A stretch of DNA of 64,000 nucleotides, taken from the NCBI RefSeq assembly GCF_000332135.1, contig NZ_KB235896.1, forward strand, positions 124,001-188,000. Reading direction: 5' to 3'. Origin of the DNA: Anabaena sp. PCC 7108 (GTDB taxonomy: Bacteria > Cyanobacteriota > Cyanobacteriia > Cyanobacteriales > Nostocaceae). The position numbers were made by a program, and so were the translations under genes. Shown here in pieces: positions 8,880 through 18,652 of the stretch; within the stretch, counting starts at the first letter, position 1, and each line of letters begins with the position of its first letter. The notes under the pieces are model-generated. The model was not told where the DNA came from. It worked only from the letters and a program-made list of their open reading frames with translations, and did no database searches.

Positions 8880-9716
8880 GTGAAAAAAATTCTCATTTTA
8901 ACTGCTAACCCCACAAACACAAAACCATTACGTTTAAGTGAAGAAGTCAGGGAAATCAAAAGTGCTTGGGAGCGTTACCAAAAACGTGAACAATTTGAAA
9001 TTATTGTCGAAGAAGCAGTACGTCCTCAAGAATTTCGTCGTACTCTATTAGGATATAAACCAGATATTGTACATTTTTCAGGACATGGTGGAGGAGAACA
9101 GGGTTTAGCTTTAATGGGAGATAATGGAGAAGCCATTTTACTTAAAGTTGCTCCTTTAGCTAAATTTTTTAAAGCATTACAAGAAATATTTTTTAATGAA
9201 ACTTGGCAAAAATTGAGATTAGTTATTTCCCATTCTCAGGAAGTTTATATTTCTTTGGATGTGAATAAATCTCCTTTTAATGTCGGTTTACCCATTAATT
9301 TAAATAAGTTTAGTTTAACCCAGGTTCAAGATTTAGTTAAACGACATGGATTACAATGGTCAGACACAGAAATTAATCAATTAATGGGGATGATTGATGG
9401 TCATCCTTATTTGGTGAGAACAGCTTTATATCATATTGCTACTAACGACTTAACTTTAAAGCAATTTTTAGAAATTGCTCCCACTGAAGAAGGATTATAT
9501 GAAGACCATTTGTATCGTCATCTTCTCATTTTGGAAGAAAATCAAGAACTAAAATCAGCCATGTTAAAATTAGTTAATAGTGATGATGCAATTACATTAG
9601 AACCGATTTATGCTTTTAAATTAAAAAGTATGGGATTAGCAGAATCAAAAGGTAATAAAGTGATTCCACTATGTAATTTATATCGGCTTTATTTTAGCGA
9701 TCGTTTGCAAGATTGA
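8880..9716 (+). CDS. CHAT / AAA-like protein with the ATPase core deleted
   Basis: The start is GTG, since no ATG is available in frame. Residues 1-98 match the beginning of a cyanobacterial CHAT domain, with the catalytic-type histidine in HFSGHGGGEQG (His69) and the LKVAPLAKFFKAL segment. The later CHAT part that carries the cysteine is missing. From about residue 105 (ETWQKLRLVISHSQEVYI) the sequence matches the C-terminal end of AAA-like (PF14516-type) NTPases, including GLPINL and the GGHPYL-like motif DGHPYLVR. No Walker A or B is present. The simplest reading is an in-frame internal deletion joining the two ends of a CHAT-AAA protein. Similar STAND-type proteins act in signalling or defence. 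It may be non-functional, or persist as a regulatory remnant. Confidence 0.65.
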   Translation: MKKILILTANPTNTKPLRLSEEVREIKSAWERYQKREQFEIIVEEAVRPQEFRRTLLGYKPDIVHFSGHGGGEQGLALMGDNGEAILLKVAPLAKFFKALQEIFFNETWQKLRLVISHSQEVYISLDVNKSPFNVGLPINLNKFSLTQVQDLVKRHGLQWSDTEINQLMGMIDGHPYLVRTALYHIATNDLTLKQFLEIAPTEEGLYEDHLYRHLLILEENQELKSAMLKLVNSDDAITLEPIYAFKLKSMGLAESKGNKVIPLCNLYRLYFSDRLQD

Positions 9717-9780
9717 TTTATGTCATTTAAAATGATGACAATCGACTAAATCTAACCGAGTTATTTCATTATGGAAATAA

Positions 9781-9922
9781 CCCGCCCAGAACTGAAGTTC
9801 AGGGCTAATAACTAAAGTCCGTTAAAACGGACTATCAATTTTTCTTTAGTCGTCTTTAGACGACTTTTGCTATTAGACATGGCTACGCCACGCAAGCTAT
9901 CAGAATTCATTCTGAGGCGGGC
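9781..9922. mobile_element. MITE-like element with imperfect ends and two internal hairpins
   Basis: The left end CCCGCCCAGAACTGAAGTTC and the right end GAATTCATTCTGAGGCGGG are imperfect inverted repeats of about 20 bp. Inside are two perfect hairpins, AGTCCGTTAAAACGGACT at 9816-9833 and AGTCGTCTTTAGACGACT at 9848-9865. Repeats of this form are common in Nostocales intergenic DNA. I could not find a convincing target duplication. The second hairpin followed by TTTT might also serve as a terminator for the upstream gene. Confidence 0.6.
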
Positions 9923-9946
9923 TTTAGAAGAATCTGAAAAATAAAA

Positions 9947-12430
9947 ATGGAAAATTTAAACTCAGTTAATTATGAATATCAAGTAGGTGGTTCTCTCCCA
10001 GCTTCTGCTCCTACTTATGTTACTAGAAAAGCTGATGAGGAACTGTATCAAGCTATAAAAAAGGGAGAATTTTGTTATGTTTTAAATTCCCGACAAATGG
10101 GTAAATCTTCTTTAAGGGTTCAAACAATGAAACGGCTTAAAGAAGTAGATGGATTTGCTTGTGCTGCTATTGATTTAACTGAGATTGGTTCAGCTAATAT
10201 TACCCCTTTACAATGGTATGCAGGAATTATTATTGAATTAATTAATACCTTTGAATTAAATGAAAGATTTGATATAGATAGTTGGTGGGATAAATATGAC
10301 CAAGAATCTTTGTCTGCGGTGAATTTCTTTGGTAATTTTCTGCGAGATATTCTTTTAAAATATGTTGAATCAAACATTGTTATTTTTATTGATGAAATTG
10401 ATAGTACCCTGAGTTTAGATTTTAATGTTGATGATTTTTTCGCTTTAATTCGCTCTTTTTATAATCGTCGAGTTGATAATGTTAAATATAATCGTTTGAC
10501 TTTTGTATTATTAGGAGTAGCGACTCCCAGCGATTTAATTCAAGATAAAACTCGCACTCCTTTTAATATTGGTTATGGAGTAGAATTAACAGGTTTTACT
10601 TTTGCAGAATCTCAAGCATTAGCAAAGGGATTAAGTGTTAAAATCAATCAACCAGAAAAATTATTAGAATTAATTTTAAATTGGACTGGTGGACAACCTT
10701 TTTTAACTCAAAAAGTCTGTAATTTAGTTATAAATTCTTCTGGTTTATCTGAAGGAAATGAAAAAGAATGGTTAAAAAATTTAATTATAACTAATATTAT
10801 TGAAAATTGGACAGAACAGGATAAACCTGAACATTTACGCACCATTGAAAGACGGATTTTAATTGATGAACAAATGACAGGTGAATTATTAGATATTTAT
10901 CAAAAGATTTATCAACAGGGAGAAGTAGTTAGTCAGAATACTGGAGAGGAAGGAAAGTTACAGTTATCGGGTTTGGTGGTGAAAATAAATAATTATTTAC
11001 AGATTTATAATCCTATTTATCGAGAGGTTTTTAATCAAGAATGGATTGATAATCAATTAGCTGCTTTACGTCCCTATTCTGAAGCGTTTAGGGCGTGGTA
11101 TGGTTCAGGTTGTCAGGAAAATTCTTGGTTATTACGAGGAAATGCTTTAAGAAAAGCGGAAGAATGGGCAGAATCTAAGAATTTAAGTTTTCAGGATAAA
11201 CAATTTTTAGCCGCTTCTCGTCAGCAGGAAATTGAAGAGGAAATCAGAGAAAGGGAAAAGGAAGCGGAGTTAGAAAGGGAAAGAAAGGAGAAGGAAGCGG
11301 CAGAAAGGGCGATAATTATTGAGGAAGAAGTTAAACAAGAGGCAGAGAGGCAATTATCTATAGCTAACAAAAAAGTAACTGAAATAGAAAGAAATATTTG
11401 TAAAATCAAGGAATTATCCGCAGTAGCTTCTCAACTTCAACAAAAAGGTCACAACAACGAGGCTAACCAATTTTTAAATATTGCAGGTTTAGTCTTACAA
11501 GAAAAAATCAAAAATCAAGAACTTAAAGAGGCTTTATTAGATATTTCTTTAGTTTTAGGATATGAATATTTAGAAATAGAAGAAAAATATATTAAGGCCA
11601 AAGTAGAATTCGATAAAAGTTTTGAAAAAATATCAGAAGAAAATAAACCTGATAACAATAATTATAGTTATTTAGTTGTCTTAATCTATATTCATTATGT
11701 TAAAGGTAACGTAGAAAAAGAATTAAATAAAGTCTTATATAATTACAAGATAGCTTTTCAGAAATATAATCTTCTCAAATCTCAATTAAAATCTAATTTT
11801 GAGTTATTCACTTTAGACCTGAATATTCTCTATAATGGTAATGCAGATATTATTGGTATTCTTTATCGCAAACTTAATTATTTAGATAGATCAAATACAG
11901 TTTATTATGAATCTTTAAAAGCACATTTATTAGATGAATTGGACTATTTAATGCAGCAAAATAGATGGAAAGAAGCAGATCACAAAAATTGGCAATTTCT
12001 TCTTATTGCATCTGGAAAAGAAAAAGAAAATTATTTGCAATTAAATGATATCAAAAACTTTAATTGTGATGATTTAAAAAAACTAGATAGTTTATGGACT
12101 AGGAACTCTCAAGGACATTTTGGTTACAGTGTTCAGGAAAAAATATATCTAAGTACGGGCAATTCTTTAGAATTTGACTGGGATAAGGGCAATTTTACAA
12201 TATGGAATCAAACAAGATATGATGAGTTCGGGGAGGAATTAGGATGGAAGAAAAAGGGTGGAGAGTGGATGAAATATGATGAAATACCTTGGAAATGCGA
12301 AACTAACTTTCAAGCAGAGAGATACGGGATATTACCTCGCTACGGCGTATTATTGGGGATAGTTTCTGTTGCTGGTTGTGGTTCTGGACTTTCTCTTTTA
12401 TTACAAAGACTTGTAGATTGTAGCAGGTAA
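9947..12430 (+). CDS. AAA-like NTPase, coiled coil and C-terminal GUN4 domain
   Basis: The 827-residue protein begins with an AAA-like domain (about 10-400). Its Walker A is RQMGKSS (49-55) and its Walker B is IVIFIDEID (144-152); a GGQPFLTQ motif follows. Residues about 425-480 are an E/R/K-rich coiled coil. Residues about 665-800 match the GUN4 tetrapyrrole-binding fold: LKKLDSLW, then [12 protein letters not shown], then [13 protein letters not shown]. In cyanobacteria GUN4 domains, besides activating Mg-chelatase, are often fused to signalling proteins. AAA-like domains of this class more usually precede WD40 or TPR repeats. The gene follows a MITE and the CHAT/AAA remnant, which also derives from this ATPase class. 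Substrate and role are unknown. Confidence 0.8.
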   Translation: MENLNSVNYEYQVGGSLPASAPTYVTRKADEELYQAIKKGEFCYVLNSRQMGKSSLRVQTMKRLKEVDGFACAAIDLTEIGSANITPLQWYAGIIIELINTFELNERFDIDSWWDKYDQESLSAVNFFGNFLRDILLKYVESNIVIFIDEIDSTLSLDFNVDDFFALIRSFYNRRVDNVKYNRLTFVLLGVATPSDLIQDKTRTPFNIGYGVELTGFTFAESQALAKGLSVKINQPEKLLELILNWTGGQPFLTQKVCNLVINSSGLSEGNEKEWLKNLIITNIIENWTEQDKPEHLRTIERRILIDEQMTGELLDIYQKIYQQGEVVSQNTGEEGKLQLSGLVVKINNYLQIYNPIYREVFNQEWIDNQLAALRPYSEAFRAWYGSGCQENSWLLRGNALRKAEEWAESKNLSFQDKQFLAASRQQEIEEEIREREKEAELERERKEKEAAERAIIIEEEVKQEAERQLSIANKKVTEIERNICKIKELSAVASQLQQKGHNNEANQFLNIAGLVLQEKIKNQELKEALLDISLVLGYEYLEIEEKYIKAKVEFDKSFEKISEENKPDNNNYSYLVVLIYIHYVKGNVEKELNKVLYNYKIAFQKYNLLKSQLKSNFELFTLDLNILYNGNADIIGILYRKLNYLDRSNTVYYESLKAHLLDELDYLMQQNRWKEADHKNWQFLLIASGKEKENYLQLNDIKNFNCDDLKKLDSLWTRNSQGHFGYSVQEKIYLSTGNSLEFDWDKGNFTIWNQTRYDEFGEELGWKKKGGEWMKYDEIPWKCETNFQAERYGILPRYGVLLGIVSVAGCGSGLSLLLQRLVDCSR

Positions 12431-12435
12431 GGCTT

Positions 12436-12693
12436 TCAGAGAATTTTTGAAGTTATGAGAGTAGATAAATTATTTTCATTGTATTCTGTGTATTCACCAT
12501 TTTGAAGTTGTTGAATACCTGCGGCTATATCCTGTTTTAAGGATTCAATATTTTGTGTTTTCTGGTGTTCAGTTAGTCGGGAGTGTTGAATTTTTTCTAC
12601 TAAGATTTGATATTCTTCTTGAGAAAGTGAAAGGATAATTTGAGTGAGAGAGTCAAGAAGTCGTGTATTAATTGTAGGAATGGGTTGGTTCAT
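12436..12693 (-). CDS. Small antitoxin-like hypothetical protein
   Basis: This 85-residue acidic protein has an N-terminal helical part (LLDSLTQIILSLSQEEY) and a C-terminal stretch with the pattern LKQDIAAGIQQLQNGEY, reminiscent of ParD/RelB-type antitoxins. Such proteins are common in cyanobacteria next to ParE-like toxins, but no toxin gene is adjacent here. Its stop lies 5 bp from the convergent end of the AAA-GUN4 gene. The antitoxin reading is tentative; the reading frame itself looks real. Confidence 0.5.
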   Translation of the reverse strand: MNQPIPTINTRLLDSLTQIILSLSQEEYQILVEKIQHSRLTEHQKTQNIESLKQDIAAGIQQLQNGEYTEYNENNLSTLITSKIL

Positions 12694-12740
12694 AAGGCAA
12701 TAATGTTAAGAATTAGGTAGTTAGTATTTCCTGTTCTTAA

Positions 12741-12878
12741 GTTGCTGAAGTAACTTTAGAATTTGGGGTTAATATTGCTGGAAAGACTGGAATTCCTTAT
12801 ATTGTCACAGGAGAGACTAGCAGTAATGTGAAAATTACTGTTAAATGTAAATTTAATCCTACATCAAGTGATGAATAA
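12741..12878 (+). pseudogene. Remnant of a trypsin-co-occurring (CU044_2847-type) domain
   Basis: An open stretch of 45 codons ending in TAA reads EVTLEFGVNIAGKTGIPYI, then SNVKITVKCKF. This matches the C-terminal half of the small domain found beside trypsin-like effector modules in conflict and signalling systems. An in-frame stop directly precedes it (12738-12740) and there is no start codon, so it is a 3' fragment. The upstream trypsin or effector partner is absent. It sits between the antitoxin-like gene and the Uma2 gene in an accessory patch. Confidence 0.6.
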
Positions 12879-12932
12879 TCATTTTAAAAAACAGCTTGTA
12901 ATGGTTTAGATAGTAAATTTTTCATCTAACAA

Positions 12933-13535
12933 TTACACTATCAAGACTTGTTTTGCTGTTAATTTCAAATCGGGAAAGATGGAAGAAACAAGTTGATCGT
13001 TATTTTGAAACAATCGCTTTTGATATTCATCCTCTACTAATGTACAAATAGTAATAGTTGGTTGTTTGGGTTTACCAATATATTCTCTTCCACCAATACC
13101 TAAATAATCTACAATCCAATATTCAGATATACCTAATAAAGCGTAATCTTCAACTTTGCGTGCATAGTCATTTTGCCAATTTGTACTTACAACTTCTGCA
13201 ATTAGTTTAATGGATTTTCCTGATGTAATCACAGGTTCATTTTGCCATAATGGTTCATTAATTAGTTGTGTTTGATCCAAAACAATGACATCGGGACGAA
13301 ATGCTGTTTCTGTTCCCAATAGTTTGATTAAACAGCGATGAGGAATAAAATATGGTAAGTCCTGACGATCAATTTCTACATTCAGTTTTCGCCCAATTAA
13401 AGATGATACTTGCTCATGGAGTCCTGTTGGTTCCATTTTGATTAATTCCCCATCAATGAGTTCATAATTCTCGCTGTCACCGTACTGAGTGATAAACTCA
13501 TTGACTGTGATCAGTTTTGGGGGTGATTGTACCAT
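12933..13535 (-). CDS. Uma2 family (DUF820) putative endonuclease
   Basis: The protein of about 200 residues belongs to the Uma2 family, expanded in cyanobacteria, with a PD-(D/E)xK nuclease-like fold. The conserved elements are YELIDGELIKMEP near the start, FRPDVIVLD (active-site Asp) and KLIAEVVSTN (active-site Glu), followed by KVEDYALLGISEYWIVD. I choose the ATG at 13533-13535 (MVQSPPKL) because AGGA lies 8 nt upstream; an upstream start at 13550 would add five residues. It follows mnmA after 39 bp on the same strand. Cellular function is not established for the family. Confidence 0.85.
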   Translation of the reverse strand: MVQSPPKLITVNEFITQYGDSENYELIDGELIKMEPTGLHEQVSSLIGRKLNVEIDRQDLPYFIPHRCLIKLLGTETAFRPDVIVLDQTQLINEPLWQNEPVITSGKSIKLIAEVVSTNWQNDYARKVEDYALLGISEYWIVDYLGIGGREYIGKPKQPTITICTLVEDEYQKRLFQNNDQLVSSIFPDLKLTAKQVLIV

Positions 13536-13574
13536 GATCATTTTCCTCACGATTAGGCAAATCTGGAGAATTGA

Positions 13575-14648
13575 CTAAAACTGTTCAATTATTCCCCCAC
13601 CCAATACCTTATCCCCTTTATACCAAACCGCAGCTTGTCCTGGGGTAATACTAAATTGAAATTCATCAAATACCAAACGCACACGGTCATTTTCTAAAGG
13701 AATTACTGTCACGGGTACAGGTGCGGAACGATAACGAATTTGCACTTCTGCACGAATGGGGGTTGAAGGTTCAGTAATAGAAACCCAGTTGACTCTATTT
13801 ACTGTACATTCTGATTCTGTTCCTTTGGTGCGATGCCTGCGGCGAGCTTCGCTATCGCCTACAATGACTTTATTATTAGCTGCATCTAATTCAATCACAT
13901 ACAAAGGTTCAGCCGCTGCAATTCCTAAGCCTTTTCTCTGACCGATTGTGTAATGATGAATACCATCATGTTGTCCCAAAACCTTACCAGTGGTATCGAC
14001 GATATCACCTGGTTTTGGTGCTAAATATTTATCTAAAAATGCCCGCATGGAACCGTTACTTTCCACTAAGCATAAATCTTGACTTTCTGGTTTATCGGCG
14101 GTTTTTAAGTTGTATTCAGCCGCCATGCGTCGGGTGTCGGTTTTGTTCAGTTCACCCAAAGGAAAGATAGAACAACTTAATAAATCTTGAGATAAATCGT
14201 AGAGGAAGTAAGATTGGTCTTTATTGCGGTCAACTGCGCGTAATAATTGGTAACGTCCTGTGGTTTCATCGTAGCGAATTTTGGCATAATGACCAGTAGC
14301 AATGCTGTTGCATTCCCATTGTTCACGGGCATATTTTACCATCGGACCAAATTTCACAGTCTTGTTACATTGGGAACAAGGCAACGGCGTAATTCCCACA
14401 CTATAACCAGTGACAAGAAAATCAACAATCTCTGTTTGAAAGACATCCCGAATATCGACAACTTCATGGGGAACGCCCAATTGTTCACAAATCTGAGCCG
14501 CGTCGATCATTCCTTCAGAGCAACATTGCCCTTTGCCTTTCATTAGCCAAAGAGTCAAACCAATTACATCATAGCCCTGATTGTGTAGAATAGCGGCAGC
14601 TACGGAACTGTCAACGCCACCAGAAAGACCAACGACGACTTTTTTCAT
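13575..14648 (-). CDS. mnmA: tRNA-specific 2-thiouridylase MnmA
   Basis: MnmA thiolates U34 of Lys, Glu and Gln tRNAs using ATP and a persulfide relay. The PP-loop GLSGGVDSS lies at residues 6-14. The catalytic cysteine is in [14 protein letters not shown], and the second active cysteine in ESQDLCLVE. The start is the ATG at 14646-14648 (MKKVVVGL); an upstream GTG would add three residues. Near the C-terminal domain, residues [12 protein letters not shown] interrupt an otherwise conserved stretch. The DNA for this insert (13833-13861) is a small palindromic repeat, so the gene appears to have absorbed a dispersed element in frame. Confidence 0.95.
   Translation of the reverse strand: MKKVVVGLSGGVDSSVAAAILHNQGYDVIGLTLWLMKGKGQCCSEGMIDAAQICEQLGVPHEVVDIRDVFQTEIVDFLVTGYSVGITPLPCSQCNKTVKFGPMVKYAREQWECNSIATGHYAKIRYDETTGRYQLLRAVDRNKDQSYFLYDLSQDLLSCSIFPLGELNKTDTRRMAAEYNLKTADKPESQDLCLVESNGSMRAFLDKYLAPKPGDIVDTTGKVLGQHDGIHHYTIGQRKGLGIAAAEPLYVIELDAANNKVIVGDSEARRRHRTKGTESECTVNRVNWVSITEPSTPIRAEVQIRYRSAPVPVTVIPLENDRVRLVFDEFQFSITPGQAAVWYKGDKVLGGGIIEQF
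13833..13861. repeat. Small palindromic repeat inserted in frame in mnmA
   Basis: The segment reads GCGATGCCTGCGGCGAGC, then TTCGCTATCGCC. Its outer ends (GCGAT/ATCGC) and an inner pair (GCGA/TCGC) are inverted, giving a stem-loop. It resembles the small dispersed repeats of Nostoc-type genomes and encodes the Arg-rich insert in MnmA. Confidence 0.6.
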
Positions 14649-14791
14649 AAACCACACTTTTAGAAGTGCTAATTTTTTATTGCTAGTAGAAGTTTTTCAT
14701 CCTAGCACAGGATGGAAATTACCAAACTATCCAATTGTAGCATACACTTCTGTAAACCCTTGCTAATAAAGCACTTCTTTTTTTACACTAG

Positions 14792-15619
14792 ATGCAAGTA
14801 TTTGCAATTTTTCATGACTTGATTAAAATGATGTTTGCGAGAAAATATGTGAGACAATTGGTTGAAAAATATATGTTTAGTATGATAGCAAGTCAACTCA
14901 TTCCCCTACCCATACTTGCTTTAGTTTTTAGCGGATGCTTGGTACTAGTTTCCCAACATAACCCAGTACAAGCCCAAATATCTAAAAATGGTTGCTTAAT
15001 AGCGCAATCAGCATTACCGCAGTTGCAACCAATAGGGTTTAATCAAAATAATCAAAATTCTGATTTCTACTCAACTACCCAAATTAGTCAATATAATCAA
15101 AGCTTTGAACGCTACTTTGTTTACGTTGACAGCAGTAATATGCAAACACTACAAAAAGTTCGTCAGGTTGAAAGTAGTGCTTATATTCGGGAGTACAATG
15201 GACGTAATGTTATTCAGTCAGGGATTTTCACCCAGCAATCTAACGCTCAACAACGAGTGAGAGAACTGGAGTTAAATGGTGTTAGTGGCGCTCGTATTGT
15301 TAGTTTCTCCAATGCAGAACCAATATCCTCTTATTTTGGTGAAAAAGTCCCATTTTCCTCTGTTAATGGTGATTTGTCGATTTCTAAACCTGTGAGCGCT
15401 TACTATGTAGTCATTCCTAGCAATAAAGATAATTTACGATATATTGCTCAAGAAATTCAAAGAAATATAGGTCAGAATAGCAATGTGTTTCAAAGAAATC
15501 AACCACTGGGAGCGCATATAGCTGTGGGACCTTTTAGCGATCGCTCGACGGCAGAACAATGGAATAATTATCTAAGAAAGTCAGGTTACGGTGATGCTAG
15601 GGTTTACTACGGAAAATAA
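14792..15619 (+). CDS. Secreted protein with two SPOR-like repeats
   Basis: The 275-residue product has a hydrophobic signal segment (LPILALVFSGCLVLV) ending near an AQA-type cleavage site at about residue 61, preceded by an unusually long N-terminus. Internal starts at 14828 or 14873 are possible, and no strong Shine-Dalgarno decides the point. Two related SPOR-like modules follow. The first is RYFVYVDSSNMQTLQKVRQV to SGARIVSF; the second is AYYVVIPSNKDNLRYIAQEI to GDARVYYG. SPOR domains bind denuded peptidoglycan, often at septa, but these are divergent. The gene is divergent from mnmA and 60 bp upstream of the NAD(P)HX repair gene. Confidence 0.7.
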   Translation: MQVFAIFHDLIKMMFARKYVRQLVEKYMFSMIASQLIPLPILALVFSGCLVLVSQHNPVQAQISKNGCLIAQSALPQLQPIGFNQNNQNSDFYSTTQISQYNQSFERYFVYVDSSNMQTLQKVRQVESSAYIREYNGRNVIQSGIFTQQSNAQQRVRELELNGVSGARIVSFSNAEPISSYFGEKVPFSSVNGDLSISKPVSAYYVVIPSNKDNLRYIAQEIQRNIGQNSNVFQRNQPLGAHIAVGPFSDRSTAEQWNNYLRKSGYGDARVYYGK

Positions 15620-15679
15620 CTGACAAAATAATTCATAATTGGGAAAACTTTTCCCCTTGTTCCCTGTTCCCTATTTCCT

Positions 15680-17203
15680 ATGACTAAAGAACAAATTGTC
15701 GTCTCTGCTGCACAAATGCGAGATATTGAGGGGCGGATATTCGCCGCTGGGATGCCTGTCGCAGCTTTAATGGAAAAAGTAGCGGGATTGATTACCAAGC
15801 GGCTAAAAGCTATTATCCCAAAAGGTCGAACTATAGGAATTTTAGTTGGTCCTGGACACAATGGTGGTGATGCTTTAGTTGTAGCCCGTGAGTTACATTT
15901 TCGTGGTGATCAAGTTTGGATTTATCAACCTTTTACTAAACTCAAAGAATTAACTTCTCAACATCTCCAATATGCCCAAAGTTTGGGAATTCCTTGTTTT
16001 GAAGAACTAGGAGAATTACCAAATTGTGATTTTTTGATTGATGGTTTATTTGGTTTTGGTTTAGAAAGAGAAATTACAGGTAATATTGCTTTAGCAGTTA
16101 ATCATTTTAATGAAGGGAATCAGCCGATTTTTAGTATTGATTTACCTTCCGGTTTGCATACAGATACTGGAGAAGTTTTAGGTACTGCAATTCGTGCTAC
16201 TCATACCTTTTGTTTAGGTTTGTGGAAACAGGGCTTATTGCAAGAACAAGCATTAGAATATATTGGTAAAGCTGAATTAATTGATTTTGATATTCCCTTA
16301 GCAGATATTCATGCTATTTTAGGAAATGTACCAAAAATAAACCGTATTACCAAAACCACAGCAATTTCAACTTTACCTTTACCCCGTTCTTCAGTTACAC
16401 ATAAATATAAATCAGGACATTTACTGTTAATTTGTGGTTCAAGACGTTATGCTGGTGGAGCAATTTTAACTGGTTTGGGTGCGCGGGCTTCTGGGGTAGG
16501 AATGTTATCTATTGCTGTACCTGAATCGATTAAACCTTTATTGGTTTCCCATTTACCAGAAGCATTAATTATCGATTGTCCAGAAACAGAAATGGGAGCA
16601 ATTTCTCATCTACAATTACCAGGAAAAACGCATTTGAGTTCGTTTAATATAATTGCTTGTGGACCCGGTTTAACTCAAGATGCTATGCCGATAGTACAAC
16701 AGGTAATTGAAAGTGAAATTCCTTTAATTCTTGATGCTGATGGTTTAAATATTTTGGCAGAATTAGGGACTATTGATACTTTACAAAAACGCAAAATCAC
16801 AACAATTCTCACACCCCATACAGGTGAATTTCATCGGTTATTTCCTGATATCGATTTTAAAGATAGAATTAAATCAGTGCAAACAGCAGCATCACAAACT
16901 GGGGCTGTAGTGCTGTTAAAAGGGGCAAGAACAGCTATTTCTAACCCTAAAGGAGTCGTTTGGATAAATTCTGAAAGTACACCAGCTTTAGCCCGTGGTG
17001 GTAGCGGTGATGTGTTAACTGGTTTAATGGGAGGAATTTTGGCGCAGGTTGTTAATAAACAAGTTAATATTGAAGATGTAGTAGCAACTGCGGTTTGGTG
17101 GCATTCCCAAGCTGGTATTTTAGCAGCAAAAGAAAGAACAGAATTAGGTGTTGATGCTTTTACTTTGACGCAATATTTGATGAAAGTTTTGGTTGATAGA
17201 TAG
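15680..17203 (+). CDS. nnr: Bifunctional NAD(P)H-hydrate epimerase / ADP-dependent dehydratase
   Basis: This 507-residue enzyme repairs hydrated NADH and NADPH. The N-terminal YjeF_N epimerase domain (about 1-215) contains GPGHNGGDALVVARE and the catalytic-region IDGLFGFGL. The C-terminal ribokinase-like dehydratase domain (about 235-500) contains GAGARASGVGM-like glycine segments, ILDADGLNIL and the ADP-site motif LARGGSGDVLTG. Both domains are complete, as is usual in bacteria. It is in line with the SPOR-like gene upstream. Confidence 0.95.
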   Translation: MTKEQIVVSAAQMRDIEGRIFAAGMPVAALMEKVAGLITKRLKAIIPKGRTIGILVGPGHNGGDALVVARELHFRGDQVWIYQPFTKLKELTSQHLQYAQSLGIPCFEELGELPNCDFLIDGLFGFGLEREITGNIALAVNHFNEGNQPIFSIDLPSGLHTDTGEVLGTAIRATHTFCLGLWKQGLLQEQALEYIGKAELIDFDIPLADIHAILGNVPKINRITKTTAISTLPLPRSSVTHKYKSGHLLLICGSRRYAGGAILTGLGARASGVGMLSIAVPESIKPLLVSHLPEALIIDCPETEMGAISHLQLPGKTHLSSFNIIACGPGLTQDAMPIVQQVIESEIPLILDADGLNILAELGTIDTLQKRKITTILTPHTGEFHRLFPDIDFKDRIKSVQTAASQTGAVVLLKGARTAISNPKGVVWINSESTPALARGGSGDVLTGLMGGILAQVVNKQVNIEDVVATAVWWHSQAGILAAKERTELGVDAFTLTQYLMKVLVDR

Positions 17204-17461
17204 TTTGCTTATCATCAGCAAAAAGTACTTGATTTTTAACTGTGGGTTTTGGAATTTTTAAAGAGATTCTTAATTGTCTTTTTCCTAAAGTATAAATCAA
17301 AAGACGCAATCCCATTAACATCATCATTGTCTCTAAGTAGAAAGGCACAAAAAAACCGTAGACGCGCAGCGGCTTCTCGAAGAGTACTATGTAACGAAAA
17401 GTGGTGTTTTTGTCTTAACTCCATGTAAAATACATATTCCGGTCTGTATTTCTTCAACATC

Positions 17462-18550
17462 ATGGGCAGCACTTTTGGTCATCTTTTCCGAATTACGACT
17501 TTTGGCGAATCTCACGGCGGCGGTGTGGGCGTTATTATTGATGGTTGTCCCCCACTATTGGAAATTTCGGCTGAGGAAATTCAATTTGAGTTAGATAGAA
17601 GACGGCCGGGACAAAGTAAAATCACGACTCCTCGCAAGGAAGCGGACACCTGTGAGATTCTATCTGGGGTGTTTGAGGGTAAGACGCTGGGAACACCCAT
17701 TGCAATCTTAGTCAGAAATAAAAATACCCGTCCTGAAGATTATGATGAGATGGCGCAAAAATATCGCCCTTCCCACGCAGATGCTACCTATGATGCAAAA
17801 TATGGTTTTAGAAATTGGCAAGGTGGCGGTAGGTCGTCAGCTCGTGAGACAATAGGGAGAGTTGCAGCTGGTGCGATCGCCAAAAAAATTCTTCGTCAAG
17901 TTGCAAATGTGGAAGTTATTGCTTATGTGAAGCGAATTAAGGATTTAGAAGGCGTAGTTGATACTAATACTGTTACTTTAGAAGATGTAGAAAGCAATAT
18001 TGTCCGCTGTCCAGATAGCGAAATTGCTAACACCATGATTTCATTAATTGAACAAACCGGTCGAGATGGTAATTCCATCGGTGGTGTGGTTGAATGTGTG
18101 GTGCGGAACGTTCCCAAGGGTTTAGGTGAACCAGTTTTTGATAAATTAGAAGCAGATTTAGCAAAAGCAGTAATGTCACTTCCCGCAAGTAAAGGTTTTG
18201 AAATTGGTTCTGGTTTTGATGGAACTTTGTTAACAGGATTTGAACATAACGACGAATTTTATATTGATGAAAATGGCGAAATTAGAACAGTAACTAATCG
18301 TTCTGGTGGTATTCAAGGGGGAATTTCCAACGGAGAAAATATCATTATCCGAGTTGCATTTAAGCCGACGGCTACTATTAGAAAAGAACAAAAAACTGTA
18401 ACTAAGGAACGTGAAGAAACGGTTTTAGCCGGTAAGGGAAGGCATGATCCTTGTGTATTACCCCGTGCTGTGCCTATGGTTGATGCGATGGTTGCTTTGG
18501 TTTTATGTGACCATCTTTTACGGCATCATGGACAGTGTAAGGTGTTGTAG
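17462..18550 (+). CDS. aroC: Chorismate synthase
   Basis: The 362-residue enzyme converts 5-enolpyruvylshikimate-3-phosphate to chorismate using reduced FMN, the last common step to aromatic amino acids. The signature begins at residue 1 ([20 protein letters not shown]), with the FMN-binding [10 protein letters not shown] near residue 122 and the C-terminal [15 protein letters not shown]. Length is standard. The 258-bp upstream spacer holds a small dispersed repeat (about 17358-17390) and no gene. It is not obviously in an operon with its neighbours. Confidence 0.97.
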   Translation: MGSTFGHLFRITTFGESHGGGVGVIIDGCPPLLEISAEEIQFELDRRRPGQSKITTPRKEADTCEILSGVFEGKTLGTPIAILVRNKNTRPEDYDEMAQKYRPSHADATYDAKYGFRNWQGGGRSSARETIGRVAAGAIAKKILRQVANVEVIAYVKRIKDLEGVVDTNTVTLEDVESNIVRCPDSEIANTMISLIEQTGRDGNSIGGVVECVVRNVPKGLGEPVFDKLEADLAKAVMSLPASKGFEIGSGFDGTLLTGFEHNDEFYIDENGEIRTVTNRSGGIQGGISNGENIIIRVAFKPTATIRKEQKTVTKEREETVLAGKGRHDPCVLPRAVPMVDAMVALVLCDHLLRHHGQCKVL

Positions 18551-18652
18551 GAAGTAGGAATTTTAGACAATTTTGATGGGGTGTTGATCTGGAATGCCCC
18601 TTTTGATTGATGTAGTCATACTTAATCAAGTCTAACTGCATCAATAGTTCTT

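Noticed and set aside
17160-17472. Minus-strand small frames between nnr and aroC
   Set aside because: They overlap the ends of both genes and a dispersed repeat; nothing supports coding.
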